Source of the DNA: Archangium primigenium
GTDB taxonomy: Bacteria > Myxococcota > Myxococcia > Myxococcales > Myxococcaceae
DNA: 64,000 nucleotides
Direction of reading: 5' to 3'
NCBI RefSeq assembly: GCF_016904885.1
Contig: NZ_JADWYI010000001.1
Coordinates: 3,844,001 to 3,908,000 of the forward strand
Positions 24,298 through 34,340 of the stretch are shown here, piece after piece. A model generated the notes under the pieces. That model was not told the DNA's origin. It saw only the letters and a list, made by a program, of their open reading frames with translations, and made no database searches. Positions within the stretch are counted from its first letter, which is position 1, and every line of letters starts with the position of its first letter. The translations under genes were made by a program, and so were the position numbers.

Positions 24298-27144
24298 CTA
24301 CTGAGACATCCCGGGGGTCGAGGTGATGATGACCCGGCAGGCGCAGGTGTTCATGTCGCAGCGCGAGCCCGTGCCGCAGACGTCACCGCAGTTGGGCTTG
24401 CAGACGCAGGTGTTCGTCTCCTCGTTGCAGCCCAGCTTGGCGCCCGCGCAGTGGTCCGGCTCGCTCGGGGTGTAGTTGGGATCCAGCTCGCACGGCACGC
24501 CGCCGTTGGGGTTCTTCACCGTGTCGATCCAGTAGCGGTAGGACACGGCGACCTCGGTGGGGCCCACCTGGGGACGGCAGGCGCCGAAGAAGGACAGCGA
24601 GCCGGCGCTGCCGTCGAAGTCGTAGCCGTTGCTGGTGCTGCGCGGCACGTCCGCGCGGGCCGTGCACACGCCCGGCTCACGCACCTGCGCCACGGCGACC
24701 TTGATGGACGCGCCGATGGGCGGCTTGAGCGTCTTATAGCCCGAGCGGCCGATGGTGTAGTCGATGATGGCGTCCATGGAGGCCTGGATGGAGTTGTCAT
24801 CCAGGATGGAGCCGAGGATGCCGCCCGAGGCGTTGACCACCGACGCGTGGCGCTGCTGGGCCACGTTGTTCACCGGCAGGGGGTTGAACTCGCGGGTGGC
24901 CTCCGTGATGGTGCAGGTCTTGCCGGCGTCGCAGCCACAGGCCTTGCCCGAGGGGCACACGATGCCGTGGACGGCGACCTTGCGGCCCGTGGGGTTGGTG
25001 GGCGGCAGCTCCGAGCCATCGCCGAAGAAGCGCACGTAGGTGGGGACCGGCACGCACTGGCTGCCCGCCTTGTCCTTGCTGCCACCCGAGCCGCAGTTGG
25101 CGACGGTGGTCGCGTCGCCCGAGGTCTGGTCATCCGCGTCGCCCAGCAGCACGACGACCACGGCGGCGCCCTTGCGCAGCTCGTTGTCCTTCTCGGGCTG
25201 CTCGGGCTCGGTGCCAGGGGCCATGTCCGTGACGACCTTCTTGGCCGCGCCGAGCAGACCCTCGGAGCCATTGCCCGCCAGCGCCACCCAGCAGCCGCCC
25301 TTGTCACCCTGCGAGGTGTCGCCGGGGCAGGTCGCGGACTCGGGAGTGGTGGGCACGATCGAGCAGATCTTGTTGCTGCCGCACGTGCTGTTCTGCGTGA
25401 GCCACGCCTTCACCTTGTTCACGTTGCGGGTGAAGCGGCGGATGGCGCCCCGGTTGGGACCGCCGCCACTGGCGGAGATGTGGTAGCTGGACGTCACGAG
25501 CGACATGCGCCAGTCGAGCGACGAGGCGTTGAGCGCGTCCACCGCGGTGGAGGCCGTCTTGGCCAGCGCCTGCTGGGACGTGGCCATGGAGCCGCTGTCG
25601 TCCACGACGAAGATGAAGTCCACGCGGGCGCTGGGCAGTTGGAAGCGCTCGCACTGCACGGCCGTGGACTCGTTGAACTGCGCGAGCGCCGAGCCGTTGG
25701 CCAGGTCCTTGGCGGAGAACGCCGTGGGCGAGCCCGCGTTGGCGTTGGTCACCATGGTCAGCTTCGTCACGGCGATGAGCACCACGAGGCTCTTGTCCGA
25801 GCGGTGCACGTAGAGCGCCTGGACGCGGAAGTCGCCCACCACGTTCGCGGCCGCGCTGCTCAACCGCCCCGAGCTGCCGGGCAGCAGCGTGTCCACGAGC
25901 TGATCCGTGCGGCGCTTGAGGTCCGTGGTGCCGCCGCTCTGCTGGTAGATGGCCTGCAGGGCCTTGAAGCCATCCCACGTGGTGAAGAGCTGCGCGGTGC
26001 GGTTGCTCAGCGCGCCCCGCTTCTCGATCTCCGGCCGCAGCGTCTCCTCGTCGCCGAGGGGATCCGTGTCACCCGCCTTGGGCGTGGTGCGGTAGGCGAG
26101 GAAGGCGACCTGCTGGGTGCTGTCATAGCCCACCAGGCCCCGGGTCTCTCCGCCCACCGTGATGGGCGTCACCTCGGTGAAGGTGGGGGGCAGGGCGAGC
26201 TTGATGTCCGGGCCCTTGTGGTCCTGGAAGGTCACCGGGCGCAGGTTCTCGGCCTTGCAGGCCTCGGCCACGGGGCCCTTGGCGTCCGTGGGATCGTTGG
26301 GGTTGAGCTCGCCCTCGTCCACGCGGCCATTCTGGTTGGTGTCCTCGGCGCCATCGCTGATGCCGTCCCCGTCCGTGTCCTCATTGGTGGGATCCGTGGA
26401 GGAGCTGGGATCCATGTCCGGCCGGAACACGTCCTTGCAGTTGGCCTCGTCCAGGTTGACGGTGACGCTCAGCTCCACGCCATCGGAGATGCCGTCGCCG
26501 TCCGTGTCGAAGTGGCGGGGATCCGTCTCGTCCTTGTCCACGCGGCCATTGCCGTTGAGGTCCTCGCCCTTCACGCTGCCCTGGCTGGGGCCGTCGAGCA
26601 GGCCGTCACAGTCGCTGTCGCGCAGCAGCGGGTGGGTCTCGCCCTCGTCCACGCGGCCGTTGTGGTTGGCGTCCTCGACGCCGTCGGGCAGGCCGTCACC
26701 GTCCGTGTCCGCCATGACGGGGCTGGTGTTCGTCTGGAGGTCCGCGTCCTGGGGCAGCACGCAGGACGTGCCCGCCACGGGCTTGTCGATGCCCAGCTCG
26801 AGCCCGTCCGGCAGGCCGTCATGGTCCGAGTCCGCCACGCCGGGATCCGTGCGCAGGCCGTTCTCGTAGACGGTCTCGAACTCGTACTTGTCGCTCAAAC
26901 CGTCGCAGTCGGTGTCCTTGCGGGCGTTGTTCGGGTCGTTGGGATCCGTGGGCAGGCCCGAGGGATCCGGGTAGACGCCGCCGCCGGGGCCGCCGCCCGG
27001 GCCACCCGGGCCGCCGGGACCCCCGGGGTTGGTGTTGTCGCCAGGCCTGGTTCCGGGCGCCGTGCCCGAGCTGTCCGGGCAGGCGGTGGTGACCACCATA
27101 CATACCGCCAACAGGGCGGCGCTGATCAGTTGTCTCGGACTCAT
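24298..27144 (-). CDS. cglD: large VWA lipoprotein, CglD-like
   Basis: A 948-residue surface lipoprotein. The signal ends in VVTTAC; a Gly/Pro-rich linker follows. Residues about 75-290 hold at least six calcium-binding thrombospondin type-3-like repeats (DTDGDGISDG, DSDHDGLPDG). A VWA domain follows with the MIDAS sequence VVDDSGSMATS (Asp-x-Ser-x-Ser) and a later GDADDQTSGD. The C-terminal part is Cys-rich (CNEETNTCVCKPNCGDVC). This layout matches the adventurous gliding motility lipoprotein CglD of Myxococcus, which is proposed to link the motility machinery to the surface; related VWA lipoproteins exist, so it could be a paralogue. GGAG lies 12 bases before the ATG at 27144. A divergent lipoprotein gene follows after a 363-base gap. 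Confidence 0.85.
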   Translation of the reverse strand: MSPRQLISAALLAVCMVVTTACPDSSGTAPGTRPGDNTNPGGPGGPGGPGGGPGGGVYPDPSGLPTDPNDPNNARKDTDCDGLSDKYEFETVYENGLRTDPGVADSDHDGLPDGLELGIDKPVAGTSCVLPQDADLQTNTSPVMADTDGDGLPDGVEDANHNGRVDEGETHPLLRDSDCDGLLDGPSQGSVKGEDLNGNGRVDKDETDPRHFDTDGDGISDGVELSVTVNLDEANCKDVFRPDMDPSSSTDPTNEDTDGDGISDGAEDTNQNGRVDEGELNPNDPTDAKGPVAEACKAENLRPVTFQDHKGPDIKLALPPTFTEVTPITVGGETRGLVGYDSTQQVAFLAYRTTPKAGDTDPLGDEETLRPEIEKRGALSNRTAQLFTTWDGFKALQAIYQQSGGTTDLKRRTDQLVDTLLPGSSGRLSSAAANVVGDFRVQALYVHRSDKSLVVLIAVTKLTMVTNANAGSPTAFSAKDLANGSALAQFNESTAVQCERFQLPSARVDFIFVVDDSGSMATSQQALAKTASTAVDALNASSLDWRMSLVTSSYHISASGGGPNRGAIRRFTRNVNKVKAWLTQNSTCGSNKICSIVPTTPESATCPGDTSQGDKGGCWVALAGNGSEGLLGAAKKVVTDMAPGTEPEQPEKDNELRKGAAVVVVLLGDADDQTSGDATTVANCGSGGSKDKAGSQCVPVPTYVRFFGDGSELPPTNPTGRKVAVHGIVCPSGKACGCDAGKTCTITEATREFNPLPVNNVAQQRHASVVNASGGILGSILDDNSIQASMDAIIDYTIGRSGYKTLKPPIGASIKVAVAQVREPGVCTARADVPRSTSNGYDFDGSAGSLSFFGACRPQVGPTEVAVSYRYWIDTVKNPNGGVPCELDPNYTPSEPDHCAGAKLGCNEETNTCVCKPNCGDVCGTGSRCDMNTCACRVIITSTPGMSQ

Positions 27145-27507
27145 GGGGTTGCGTTCTCCAGGGTCTGTTGGGCGTACCGGTACGAACCGCCCCCCCGTCG
27201 GTGAGGCAATCATACGCGCCGGAAGCAGGCAGCCGGGCGTGTTTCGTTCGGGATGGGATTTTATCGCCCCCATGCTCCCCGACGCGTCCATTCGGATGGG
27301 CAAGCATTCAGCCGGGCCATGGAGCGAGTCCTCGGCGAGCGGACCGTTCGCTCGGAAGCGAGCAGTCTGGTTGGAATTGTCCGGTTCCCACAGGAAAGGA
27401 CATCCACTGGTGGATGCTCGCGGAGCGCCGCGCGGGGGTCGCATTGCCGCGAGGTGCTGAGTTGGCCGACAAAAGCGCACCATGGAGTCTGAGGGGGGAG
27501 GAGCACG
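27145..27507. other. divergent intergenic region of the CglD-like gene
   Basis: This 363-base stretch separates two divergent lipoprotein genes and should hold both promoters. Apart from the CGTACCGGTACG palindrome listed separately, I see no coding frame with an acceptable start and no clear -35/-10 pair. Confidence 0.4.
27173..27184. promoter_or_regulatory. 12-bp perfect palindrome upstream of CglD-like gene
   Basis: CGTACCGGTACG is fully self-complementary and lies 29-40 bases before the ATG at 27144, within the probable 5' leader or promoter. A repressor site is possible; it could also be chance in GC-rich DNA. Confidence 0.3.
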
Positions 27508-29058
27508 ATGCGCCGGAGTCCTGGGGTCGTCTGTCTGTCACTCGGTGTGTTGATCGGGTCGGCATGTGCGCGAGAAACACCGCCGGAGGCCGAGGCGGTC
27601 GCCCCCGTCCCCGAGGCGCCACGGCCCGAGGCGCCGCCGCCCGCGCCAGAGGTCCAGGGCGCGCTGGCGTGGACGCACGAGACCCCGGACGGATACGACT
27701 CGGATGTGTACCGGTGGTTGGACTCGGCCGGTCGGCCGCGCGTGGCGGTGTTGACCCGCAACGACATGCGGGATCCGGGGGGCAGCCATGGCGGCATGTT
27801 GCGGCGCTACCGCTTTCCCGTGGGCGCGGGGGAGCGGGTGGCCACGGGCACCGGGGCCCATGGGTTGTGGAACGGGTGGGGGTACGTGGTGAGCCACGCC
27901 GACGATGGCGCGGCGGTGAGCCACTCCGCGGGGCTGCCCGGCGCCTGGCGGCACGTCTTCCTGGGGGCGAACCACGCGGTGCACGAGTTCTCCTGGACGT
28001 TGCCGCTCGCGGGGGTGCCCGTGCGGGTCACCGCCCATTGGTTCTTCGCCACGGGCCGGGACCACCCCGTGTTCGCCGTCACCTTCGACTCCAGCGCCGC
28101 GGGCTCCAGCGGGCTGCGGATCAACGCGGATTCCCGTACGCCCTATGGGGACATCGCCTGGGATGGGGACGGCACCCAGGCCTGGGTGGATGGCGTGCGC
28201 TGGGGGGACCGGTACCGGTTCGCCTCGCGGACCGAGCCGCTGACCGCCGCGAGTGATTGGGATTACAGCCAGCCCAACACGGTGCCCTTCGTCTCGGTCT
28301 ACTCCCGCGCCGCCGACGCGGAGATGGGCATGGTGCAAACCCTCGACTGGGTTCAACACAACACGGGGGGCTCCTGGTTCCATGACAACTGGGGGCGGAC
28401 CGCCGCGACCCGGGCGCATGGAGATCTCTTTCGGGACTGGCGGATGCCGCCGGACTGGAACTGGCCCTATCAAGTCTGTCAATACGAGATGGATTCACTC
28501 CATCCCACCCGGAGCAAGCGTCTGGCCTGGGGCTTGATGTATGGCGCCGTGGGAAAGACAGCCTATTCAGGCTATGGCCTGGATCGGGTGCTGACGGGCC
28601 ATCCCTATCAAAGCTATTCGTTGTTCGTGGTCCTGGGCGCCTGGAGTCTCGAGCCCGTGCGGGCGCAGGGGGTGGAGGTGGAGCATGCGCTCCAGGCCCG
28701 CCTGCGGGTGGTGCGGGGGGCGGAGGTGAGCGAGGGGCCCGGGGGCGTGGCCCGCGCGGACTCCGTGCGCTACGCGGTGTCCGGGTACAACAGCGTCTAT
28801 GGCGTCCATGAGCTGCGGGCGGACGCGGCGGGTGGCTTCGCCGTGGAGCTGGATGCGGCCGGGGGCGCGCTGCTCCACCCCGTGTTCCTCATCCAGGGCG
28901 CGCGGGGACCGCCGCGCGGGGTGACGCTGGATGGCGAGCCGCTCCAGGCGGGGGTGGACTACTTCGCGTCCTTCGATGCGTCCACGGGCGCGCTCTGGCT
29001 CACCGTGTCGCGCCGGTGGCAGGGGCGCCACCTCCTGGCGGACGCCTCGGGAGAGTAG
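27508..29058 (+). CDS. large lipoprotein of unknown function
   Basis: A 516-residue protein with lipobox LIGSAC and a Pro/Ala/Glu-rich linker to about residue 48. The mature part is rich in Trp, Gly and Tyr and alternates like an all-beta fold (WTHETPDGYDSDVYRW, HGLWNGWGYVVSH, VRVTAHWFFATGRDHPVFAV). It may be a carbohydrate-active or carbohydrate-binding protein, but I recognise no family and see no clear catalytic pair. GGAGGAG lies 6-7 bases before the ATG. The Sel1-type lipoprotein gene follows on the same strand after 63 bases and may be co-transcribed. Confidence 0.85.
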   Translation: MRRSPGVVCLSLGVLIGSACARETPPEAEAVAPVPEAPRPEAPPPAPEVQGALAWTHETPDGYDSDVYRWLDSAGRPRVAVLTRNDMRDPGGSHGGMLRRYRFPVGAGERVATGTGAHGLWNGWGYVVSHADDGAAVSHSAGLPGAWRHVFLGANHAVHEFSWTLPLAGVPVRVTAHWFFATGRDHPVFAVTFDSSAAGSSGLRINADSRTPYGDIAWDGDGTQAWVDGVRWGDRYRFASRTEPLTAASDWDYSQPNTVPFVSVYSRAADAEMGMVQTLDWVQHNTGGSWFHDNWGRTAATRAHGDLFRDWRMPPDWNWPYQVCQYEMDSLHPTRSKRLAWGLMYGAVGKTAYSGYGLDRVLTGHPYQSYSLFVVLGAWSLEPVRAQGVEVEHALQARLRVVRGAEVSEGPGGVARADSVRYAVSGYNSVYGVHELRADAAGGFAVELDAAGGALLHPVFLIQGARGPPRGVTLDGEPLQAGVDYFASFDASTGALWLTVSRRWQGRHLLADASGE

Positions 29059-29121
29059 GGTTGTGTTTTCGCGCGGGATGTGCGCTTGTCGCGCGCGAGA
29101 TCATCGTTCGAGGAGTGACGG

Positions 29122-29604
29122 ATGAAGGGCGTCTGGACGGGGATGTTGATCGCGGCCGTGGGCCTGGGGTGTTCGGAGCAGCCGGCGAAGAAGGCCCCGG
29201 CCCCGGACAAGTCCACCCTGGCCCTGGCGTCCCAGGACGCCACCTGTCCCGAGGGCACGGTGAAGGGGTGCTTCGACGCGGCCTTCGAGGCCGAGCGTCG
29301 GGGCGAGGAGCCCCGCGCGGTGGAGTTGTTCTCCCGGACGTGTGACGCGGGCGTGGCCCGGGCATGCAATCAGTTGGGCGTGCTCGTGTGGCAGGGGCGG
29401 GGCGTGGCCGCGGATCCCGCGCGCGCGTACACGCTCTACATGCGCGCGTGCGAGGGCGGCGACGCGGCGGGCTGCTTCAGCGCGGGCATCTGCCACCGCA
29501 CCGGCTCCTGTGCCACCAAGAGCGAGGGCGAGGCCACGAAGCTGCTCAAGCGCGCGTGCGAGGGCGGCGACAAGCGGGCCTGCGCCAACCTGGGCGGCCT
29601 CTGA
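29122..29604 (+). CDS. Sel1-repeat lipoprotein
   Basis: A 160-residue protein. The lipobox is AVGLGC (Cys17), followed by a Lys/Ala/Pro linker. Residues about 42-160 contain three or four Sel1-like repeats with Cys pairs (GCFDAAFEAERRGE; ACNQLGVLVWQGRGVAADPARA; GCFSAGICHRTG; ACANLGGL). Sel1 repeats are helical protein-interaction scaffolds, and Cys-containing versions resemble the periplasmic Hcp-type proteins. GAGGAG lies 6-7 bases before the ATG. It meets the SRPBCC gene tail to tail with 3 bases between stops. Confidence 0.88.
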   Translation: MKGVWTGMLIAAVGLGCSEQPAKKAPAPDKSTLALASQDATCPEGTVKGCFDAAFEAERRGEEPRAVELFSRTCDAGVARACNQLGVLVWQGRGVAADPARAYTLYMRACEGGDAAGCFSAGICHRTGSCATKSEGEATKLLKRACEGGDKRACANLGGL

Positions 29605-29607
29605 GCC

Positions 29608-30198
29608 TCAGGGGCCGGGGACCGCCTGCCGGGACTTGATCAACGCATCGCGCTCCAGGCGGTTGCGCACCTCGTCCTCGGACAGCGTGCGCAGCGCCTT
29701 GAGCCCCTGCTCCAACTCGTCGCCCGCGCCCTCGTCCACGTCCGACAGCAGCAGGCGGGCCTTGTCCAGGAAGGAGTGGTGCTGCTCCTCGGCCCAGGTC
29801 AGCGTGACGTTCTCCGGGTCGGCGTCGTAGGTGAAGGTGTAGAGGCTCGTGGCCCGGTAGGGCACCTCGCGCTCGAGGCGGATGTGGATGCGCTCGTAGG
29901 GAACGGCTTCCAAGAGGGTCATCCGGCCCTTGCCCGCCTGGGCCTTGCCCTCCCAGAGATAGAGGGCCTCCGGACCGGCATAGGGGCCGTCGAACTTGCG
30001 CCGCACGTCCGGGTCCAGGACTTCCCAGGGGGCCCAGTACTTCCACCGGTGGAAGTCGTTGACCAGGCCGAAGGGGATGGCGGCGGGCGCGGCGATGGTG
30101 ACGGAGCGCTCCACCCGGGTGGTGGTGGGCCGGGACGCCACCAGGGCGCCTCCGCCCATCCCGAGCACGAGCAACACGAGCAGGGCCTTCTTGAGCAT
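29608..30198 (-). CDS. SRPBCC (START-like) domain protein with N-terminal anchor
   Basis: A 196-residue protein. An N-terminal hydrophobic helix ([21 protein letters not shown]) serves as signal anchor. The following domain has the polyketide-cyclase/START-like pattern seen in DUF-type SRPBCC proteins: [38 protein letters not shown], then [10 protein letters not shown] and a C-terminal helix rich in Leu. This fold forms a hydrophobic pocket; ligands are unknown. The ATG at 30198 is chosen because it gives the anchor; there is no strong ribosome site. It lies downstream of sdaA on the same strand with a 50-base gap. Confidence 0.85.
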   Translation of the reverse strand: MLKKALLVLLVLGMGGGALVASRPTTTRVERSVTIAAPAAIPFGLVNDFHRWKYWAPWEVLDPDVRRKFDGPYAGPEALYLWEGKAQAGKGRMTLLEAVPYERIHIRLEREVPYRATSLYTFTYDADPENVTLTWAEEQHHSFLDKARLLLSDVDEGAGDELEQGLKALRTLSEDEVRNRLERDALIKSRQAVPGP

Positions 30199-30248
30199 GC
30201 CGCTGGAACCGTATGCCTCTCGCGGAGGCTCGGCAAATCCAGCGACGC

Positions 30249-31628
30249 TCAGCACTCGATGATGTTCACGGCGAGGCCGCCTCGCGCGGTCTCCTTGTAC
30301 TTCGTCATCATGTCGGCGCCCGTCTGACGCATGGTGGCGATGACCTTGTCGAGCGACACCTTGTGCTTGCCATCCCCCTGGAGCGCGAGCCGCGCGGCGT
30401 TGATGGCCTTGATGGAGCCCATGGCGTTGCGCTCGATGCAGGGCACCTGCACGAGCCCGCCGATGGGATCGCAGGTGAGGCCCAGGTTGTGCTCCATGCC
30501 AATCTCCGCCGCGTTCTCCACCTGCTCCGGCGTGCCGCCCATGACCTCCGCGAGGCCCGCGGCCGCCATGGAGCAGGCCACGCCCACCTCGCCCTGGCAG
30601 CCCACCTCGGCGCCGGAGATGGAGGCGTTGAGTTTGTAGAGCATGCCGATGGCGCCCGCCGCGAGCAGGAAGCGCACGGCGCCCTCGTCGTCCGCGTTGG
30701 GCACGAAGCGCCGGTAGTAGTGGAGCACCGCCGGCACGATGCCCGCCGCGCCGTTGGTGGGTGCCGTCACCACGCGACCGCCCGCCGCGTTCTCCTCGTT
30801 CACCGCGAGGGCGTAGAGGTTCACCCAGTCCATGGCCATCAGCGGATCCGCTCCGCCGCGCATGTCACCCTTGAGCTTGCGGTGGATGGCCGCGGCGCGC
30901 CGCCGCACCTTGAGACCGCCCGGGAGAATCCCCTCGCGCTCGCACCCGCGCTTCACGCACGCCTGCATGACCTCCCAGATGCGCACGAGGCGCGCGCGCA
31001 CCTCCGCCTCCGGCCGCAGCGCCTTCTCGTTCTCCATCATCAGCGTGCTGATGCTCAGGCCGTGGCGCTGGCAGAGCGACAGCAGCTCCTCGCCCGTCTT
31101 GAAGGGGTAGGGCAGCCGCGTCTCGGCGCTCTGGGCCGCCGGGCTCACGCTCCCGTCATCGTTCACCACGAAGCCCCCGCCCACCGAGTAGTACGTGCGC
31201 GAGAAGGGGGCCGCGGGCGCGGCGCGCTGGACCGTGAAGCGCATGCCGTTGGGATGGCGGGGCAGGGACTGGCGCTTGTGGAAGACGATGTCCTCGGAGG
31301 GCTTGAACTTCACCCCCTGCTCGCCGAGCAGCGTGAGCCGCGCGCACTCCGCCACCGTCGAGATGCGGCCGGGCACCGCGTCGCAATCCACGCTCTCGGG
31401 GCGCTCGCCCTCGAGTCCGAGGATGACGGCCACGTCACTGCCGTGCCCCTTGCCCGTGTGACCGAGCGAGCCGAAGAGCTCCGCCTTCACGGACACCACC
31501 GCGGCCAGCCCTCCCGGCTCTTGCGCGAGGGCCTCCACGAACTGCCGTGCGGCGCGCATGGGTCCCACGGTGTGGGAACTCGAGGGACCGATGCCAATGC
31601 TGAACATGTCGAGGACGCTGAGGGACAA
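30249..31628 (-). CDS. sdaA: L-serine ammonia-lyase, iron-sulfur type
   Basis: A 459-residue single-chain L-serine dehydratase, converting L-serine to pyruvate and ammonia with a [4Fe-4S] cluster. The small domain begins [18 protein letters not shown]; the cluster cysteines are Cys344, Cys386 and Cys397 ([22 protein letters not shown]), matching the spacing known for the Legionella enzyme. The last residue is Cys459, as in the Legionella enzyme, where the terminal Cys occupies the active site as the fourth ligand. The start is a TTG at 31628 with GGAGG 6 bases upstream; no better ATG keeps the conserved N-terminus. It is probably monocistronic or followed by the SRPBCC gene. Confidence 0.96.
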   Translation of the reverse strand: MSLSVLDMFSIGIGPSSSHTVGPMRAARQFVEALAQEPGGLAAVVSVKAELFGSLGHTGKGHGSDVAVILGLEGERPESVDCDAVPGRISTVAECARLTLLGEQGVKFKPSEDIVFHKRQSLPRHPNGMRFTVQRAAPAAPFSRTYYSVGGGFVVNDDGSVSPAAQSAETRLPYPFKTGEELLSLCQRHGLSISTLMMENEKALRPEAEVRARLVRIWEVMQACVKRGCEREGILPGGLKVRRRAAAIHRKLKGDMRGGADPLMAMDWVNLYALAVNEENAAGGRVVTAPTNGAAGIVPAVLHYYRRFVPNADDEGAVRFLLAAGAIGMLYKLNASISGAEVGCQGEVGVACSMAAAGLAEVMGGTPEQVENAAEIGMEHNLGLTCDPIGGLVQVPCIERNAMGSIKAINAARLALQGDGKHKVSLDKVIATMRQTGADMMTKYKETARGGLAVNIIEC

Positions 31629-31806
31629 GGACCGCCTCCCGCCCGAAGGCTGGCGAACCTATACCCCAAGCCCACGCGCCGCGCAGGCGCGCGTGCCCGG
31701 TCCCCCACCGCTGGCGGCCAGTCCTCGACTGACCGCTCGCGTCAACGCACCCCCGGCGAAAAGAGGCCCCAAACCTGGAGCCCCAAGGAACGGTGGGACG
31801 AGGGCC

Positions 31807-32124
31807 TCAGTGTCCCGACGCGGCCGAGGCGATGGCCTCCTCGGGCAGCAAGGGCCCGTGGATGGGCAGCTGCCAGCGCTTCTTGGCCCGGGCGCGCGCG
31901 CTGTCGGGGTTGAGTGAGCGGCTCCAGCGGGCCAGCGCCCACGTGGCCAGCGAGACCATGCCCAGGGCGATGGCGCCCGACACGGCGTTCTGGACCATCC
32001 GAGGCCGCAGGCCCCGAACGCCCCAGAGGCCCACCGGCGCGGCGTAGAGAGGAAGGGAGAGCAGACCCGCGGTCTTCAGCCAGCGGCGGTGGCCCGCCCG
32101 GTTCATCGTCTGGGAGAGGTTCAT
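31807..32124 (-). CDS. small two-helix membrane protein
   Basis: A 105-residue protein with two hydrophobic segments (LLSLPLYAAPVGLWGV and AVSGAIALGMVSLATWAL) joined by a basic loop, and a polar tail ending in EAIASAASGH. Basic residues at the N-terminus and in the loop suggest an inner membrane protein. No family is recognised. Coding support comes from codon bias; the start is uncertain because neither the ATG at 32124 nor the TTG at 32133 has a good ribosome site. It lies between two other minus-strand genes, 84 bases after the anchored coil protein stop. Confidence 0.6.
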   Translation of the reverse strand: MNLSQTMNRAGHRRWLKTAGLLSLPLYAAPVGLWGVRGLRPRMVQNAVSGAIALGMVSLATWALARWSRSLNPDSARARAKKRWQLPIHGPLLPEEAIASAASGH

Positions 32125-32208
32125 GGCCCACAAGGTGGGATGGCGGCCCGGAGGAGGGAAGGGCCTTCCCGTCTGGCATCGAGGAGCGGGGGCTCGGTGG
32201 CCTGCCTG

Positions 32209-32883
32209 CTACTCCAGGCCCGAGGGCGCCGAGCGCCTCCAGGACTCGCGGCGGCGCTCCTGGACGTGCTTGCGCGCGAGCGCCTCGTCGATGCGTTGGG
32301 GAAGCTCCTCGAGGCGGCTGTGGTGCATGCGAATGCTCAGCTCGTACAGCCCCCGTTCGGTCTCGGGGAGCCGGGGGCCGTACTCCTCGAGGACCAGGGC
32401 GGCGAAGGCCATGAAGTCCTCGGACACCTGGCGGCGGTGCGCGTAGTACGCGTGGATCTCCGCCTCGGAGGCCGTGTTGGACAGCACCTTGCCGTAGAGC
32501 GTGTTCCAGGAGCGCTCCTCCTCCTCGCGCTGGCGCAGCTCCTCGGGGTCCGTCGTGGGCGCGCCCATGCGCCAGTAGAGGTTGTCGGGCAGCCGCTCAC
32601 GCAGGTGGGAGAGGTCCACGGGGTGGGGGCGGGGCGTGGACGCGGCGTCGGACGGGGGCGTCACGTCCGAGGTCCCCGCTCCGCCGCCGCCGCCCGTGGC
32701 GGTCTCGTCCGCGGGGCCCGCGGCGGGAATCAAGGTCGAGAGCCGGGGCGCGGGCGTCTCCATGCCTTGCAGCGAACGCTCCTGCCGCAAGCGCAGGATC
32801 CACGGTGCGGCAATCAACGCGAGGATGGTCAGCACGGCGAGCCAGAGCAGTGACTTTGAACGGAGATCCTCGCCCATGCCCAT
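32209..32883 (-). CDS. membrane-anchored alpha-helical protein of unknown function
   Basis: A 224-residue protein. A single membrane helix (LLWLAVLTILALIAAPWIL) near the N-terminus follows a short basic stretch. A low-complexity Gly/Ala/Thr/Pro linker runs to about residue 80. The rest is charged and helical (RQREEEERSWNTLY, RRQVSEDFMAFAALVLEEYG, RLEELPQRIDEALARKHVQERRRESW) with coiled-coil character. It resembles the myxobacterial DUF-type periplasmic helical proteins but no family is certain. The start is at the first of two in-frame ATGs (32883, 32877), without a strong ribosome site. It is divergent from the pectinacetylesterase-like gene. Confidence 0.75.
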   Translation of the reverse strand: MGMGEDLRSKSLLWLAVLTILALIAAPWILRLRQERSLQGMETPAPRLSTLIPAAGPADETATGGGGGAGTSDVTPPSDAASTPRPHPVDLSHLRERLPDNLYWRMGAPTTDPEELRQREEEERSWNTLYGKVLSNTASEAEIHAYYAHRRQVSEDFMAFAALVLEEYGPRLPETERGLYELSIRMHHSRLEELPQRIDEALARKHVQERRRESWRRSAPSGLE

Positions 32884-33016
32884 GAAATAGGCCGCGCGGC
32901 ACGTGCTTCGCAACCAGCGCCCGGGGGATGCCGCGCACCGTCTGTGGGGTGCAAGCACTTCGGAAGCAGACGGGTGTTGGCTGTCTTTCGCGGGAACGAA
33001 AGCCGAGGACGCAAGA

Positions 33017-34333
33017 GTGAGAAAGTCGCTGCTGGTGGTGGGTCTTCTGTTCGCGATGGTCATGCCGGGGCGGGCGCGCGCCCAGGTCCTGGTGTCCACG
33101 CTCGTCGACGTGCTCGTGGACGGGGGCAACAATTACAGCTGGGAACGGCTGGAATTACCGGGAACCCGGTGCGGTGATGGCTCGCAATACAAGTTCTTCG
33201 TCCACCGCAGCACGACGGGCTCGCGCGACCTGCTCTTCTTCCTCGAGGGAGGAGGGGCGTGCTGGGATTACGACACCTGCTCGGGCCGCGTGGGGATGCT
33301 CGGCGCGGCCAATCCCAATGGCCTCGCGGACGACTACATGGAGCGCTTCACCGCGAAGTACGTCTCGCCCCTGGTCAATGGCGCGGATCCCGGACTGCCC
33401 TTCAAGGAGCGCACCGAATTGGTGACCCGGGACTGGAACATCGTCTACCTGCCCTACTGTACGGGGGACGTTCATACGGGCAACAGCGTGGCGCTCTACG
33501 CGGACCCCACGGGTCAGGAGCCGCCCCTGCGCTGGCATCACGCGGGCCATGCGAACGTGCTCGCCGCGGCCCAGTACGCCCAGACGCGCTTCCCGCGGGT
33601 GCAGAAGCTGCTCGTCACCGGCTTCAGCGCGGGCGGCACGGGCAGCTCCGCCGCGTACTACTTCGTGCGCCGCGCCATCAACCCCGCCCGGGGCTACCTC
33701 CTCAACGACTCGGGGCCCATCCACCTGTCACGCCAGCTCCAGGACCGCTCGCGCGGCCTGCATGAGCGGATCCGCCAGGCGTGGGCGCTCGACTCGGTGT
33801 TCGCGCGGCTGCCGGCCTCGTTCCAGCGCGAGGACCTGGGGAGCATCAACCGGATGCTCGCCACGGAGTTCCCCCAGGATCAGCTCGCCTACACGGGCTA
33901 CACCCGGGACGTGCGCTACTCGCGCTTCTCCTACGAGCGCTTCCTGTCCCCGCATGACGAGGCGTCGCTCCTGCGCTACTGGAAGGAGGACCAGGACAAG
34001 CTGGTGGCCGAGCTGAAGCTCTACACCAACTACAGCTACTTCATCCCCCACCAGCGCGACATCAACGCCAGCCATTGCAGCACCCTCATCACCTTCGTGG
34101 GGGCGCAGGCCTGTGCGCGCATGGAGAAGAAGCGCTCGCTCTGGGAGTACGCCGCCGAGCCCTGGCAGAGCTACAAGTGCTATGGCGAGTCGTGGTCCAT
34201 GGCGGACTTCCTCGAGCGCTTCGTGAAGGACGGCGAGCGCGTGCGCGTGGTGGAGCCCGCCAATGGCTTCAACGCCGAGGATCCCGGCATGCGGCTGCTC
34301 GCGCCGCTCATCAATCAAGCGCTGAGCGGGTGA
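33017..34333 (+). CDS. pectinacetylesterase-family hydrolase, secreted
   Basis: A 438-residue exported esterase. The family's opening motif [17 protein letters not shown] lies at 72-88, the nucleophile is Ser204 in [15 protein letters not shown], and late Asp/His-containing blocks (RDINASHCS) are present. The family includes plant pectin acetylesterases and animal Notum, both carboxylesterases; a deacetylase of plant or microbial polysaccharide is likely. The start is GTG at 33017, with GAGGA about 7 bases upstream and a signal peptide ending at ARAQ; the frame open further upstream has no coding character. A strong stem-loop follows the stop codon. Confidence 0.88.
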   Translation: MRKSLLVVGLLFAMVMPGRARAQVLVSTLVDVLVDGGNNYSWERLELPGTRCGDGSQYKFFVHRSTTGSRDLLFFLEGGGACWDYDTCSGRVGMLGAANPNGLADDYMERFTAKYVSPLVNGADPGLPFKERTELVTRDWNIVYLPYCTGDVHTGNSVALYADPTGQEPPLRWHHAGHANVLAAAQYAQTRFPRVQKLLVTGFSAGGTGSSAAYYFVRRAINPARGYLLNDSGPIHLSRQLQDRSRGLHERIRQAWALDSVFARLPASFQREDLGSINRMLATEFPQDQLAYTGYTRDVRYSRFSYERFLSPHDEASLLRYWKEDQDKLVAELKLYTNYSYFIPHQRDINASHCSTLITFVGAQACARMEKKRSLWEYAAEPWQSYKCYGESWSMADFLERFVKDGERVRVVEPANGFNAEDPGMRLLAPLINQALSG

Positions 34334-34340
34334 GGCGCCC

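Noticed and set aside
24238-27204. A 988-residue frame antisense to the CglD-like gene
   Set aside because: No signal, no motif, biased composition; mirrored from the repetitive Asp-rich coding of the real gene.
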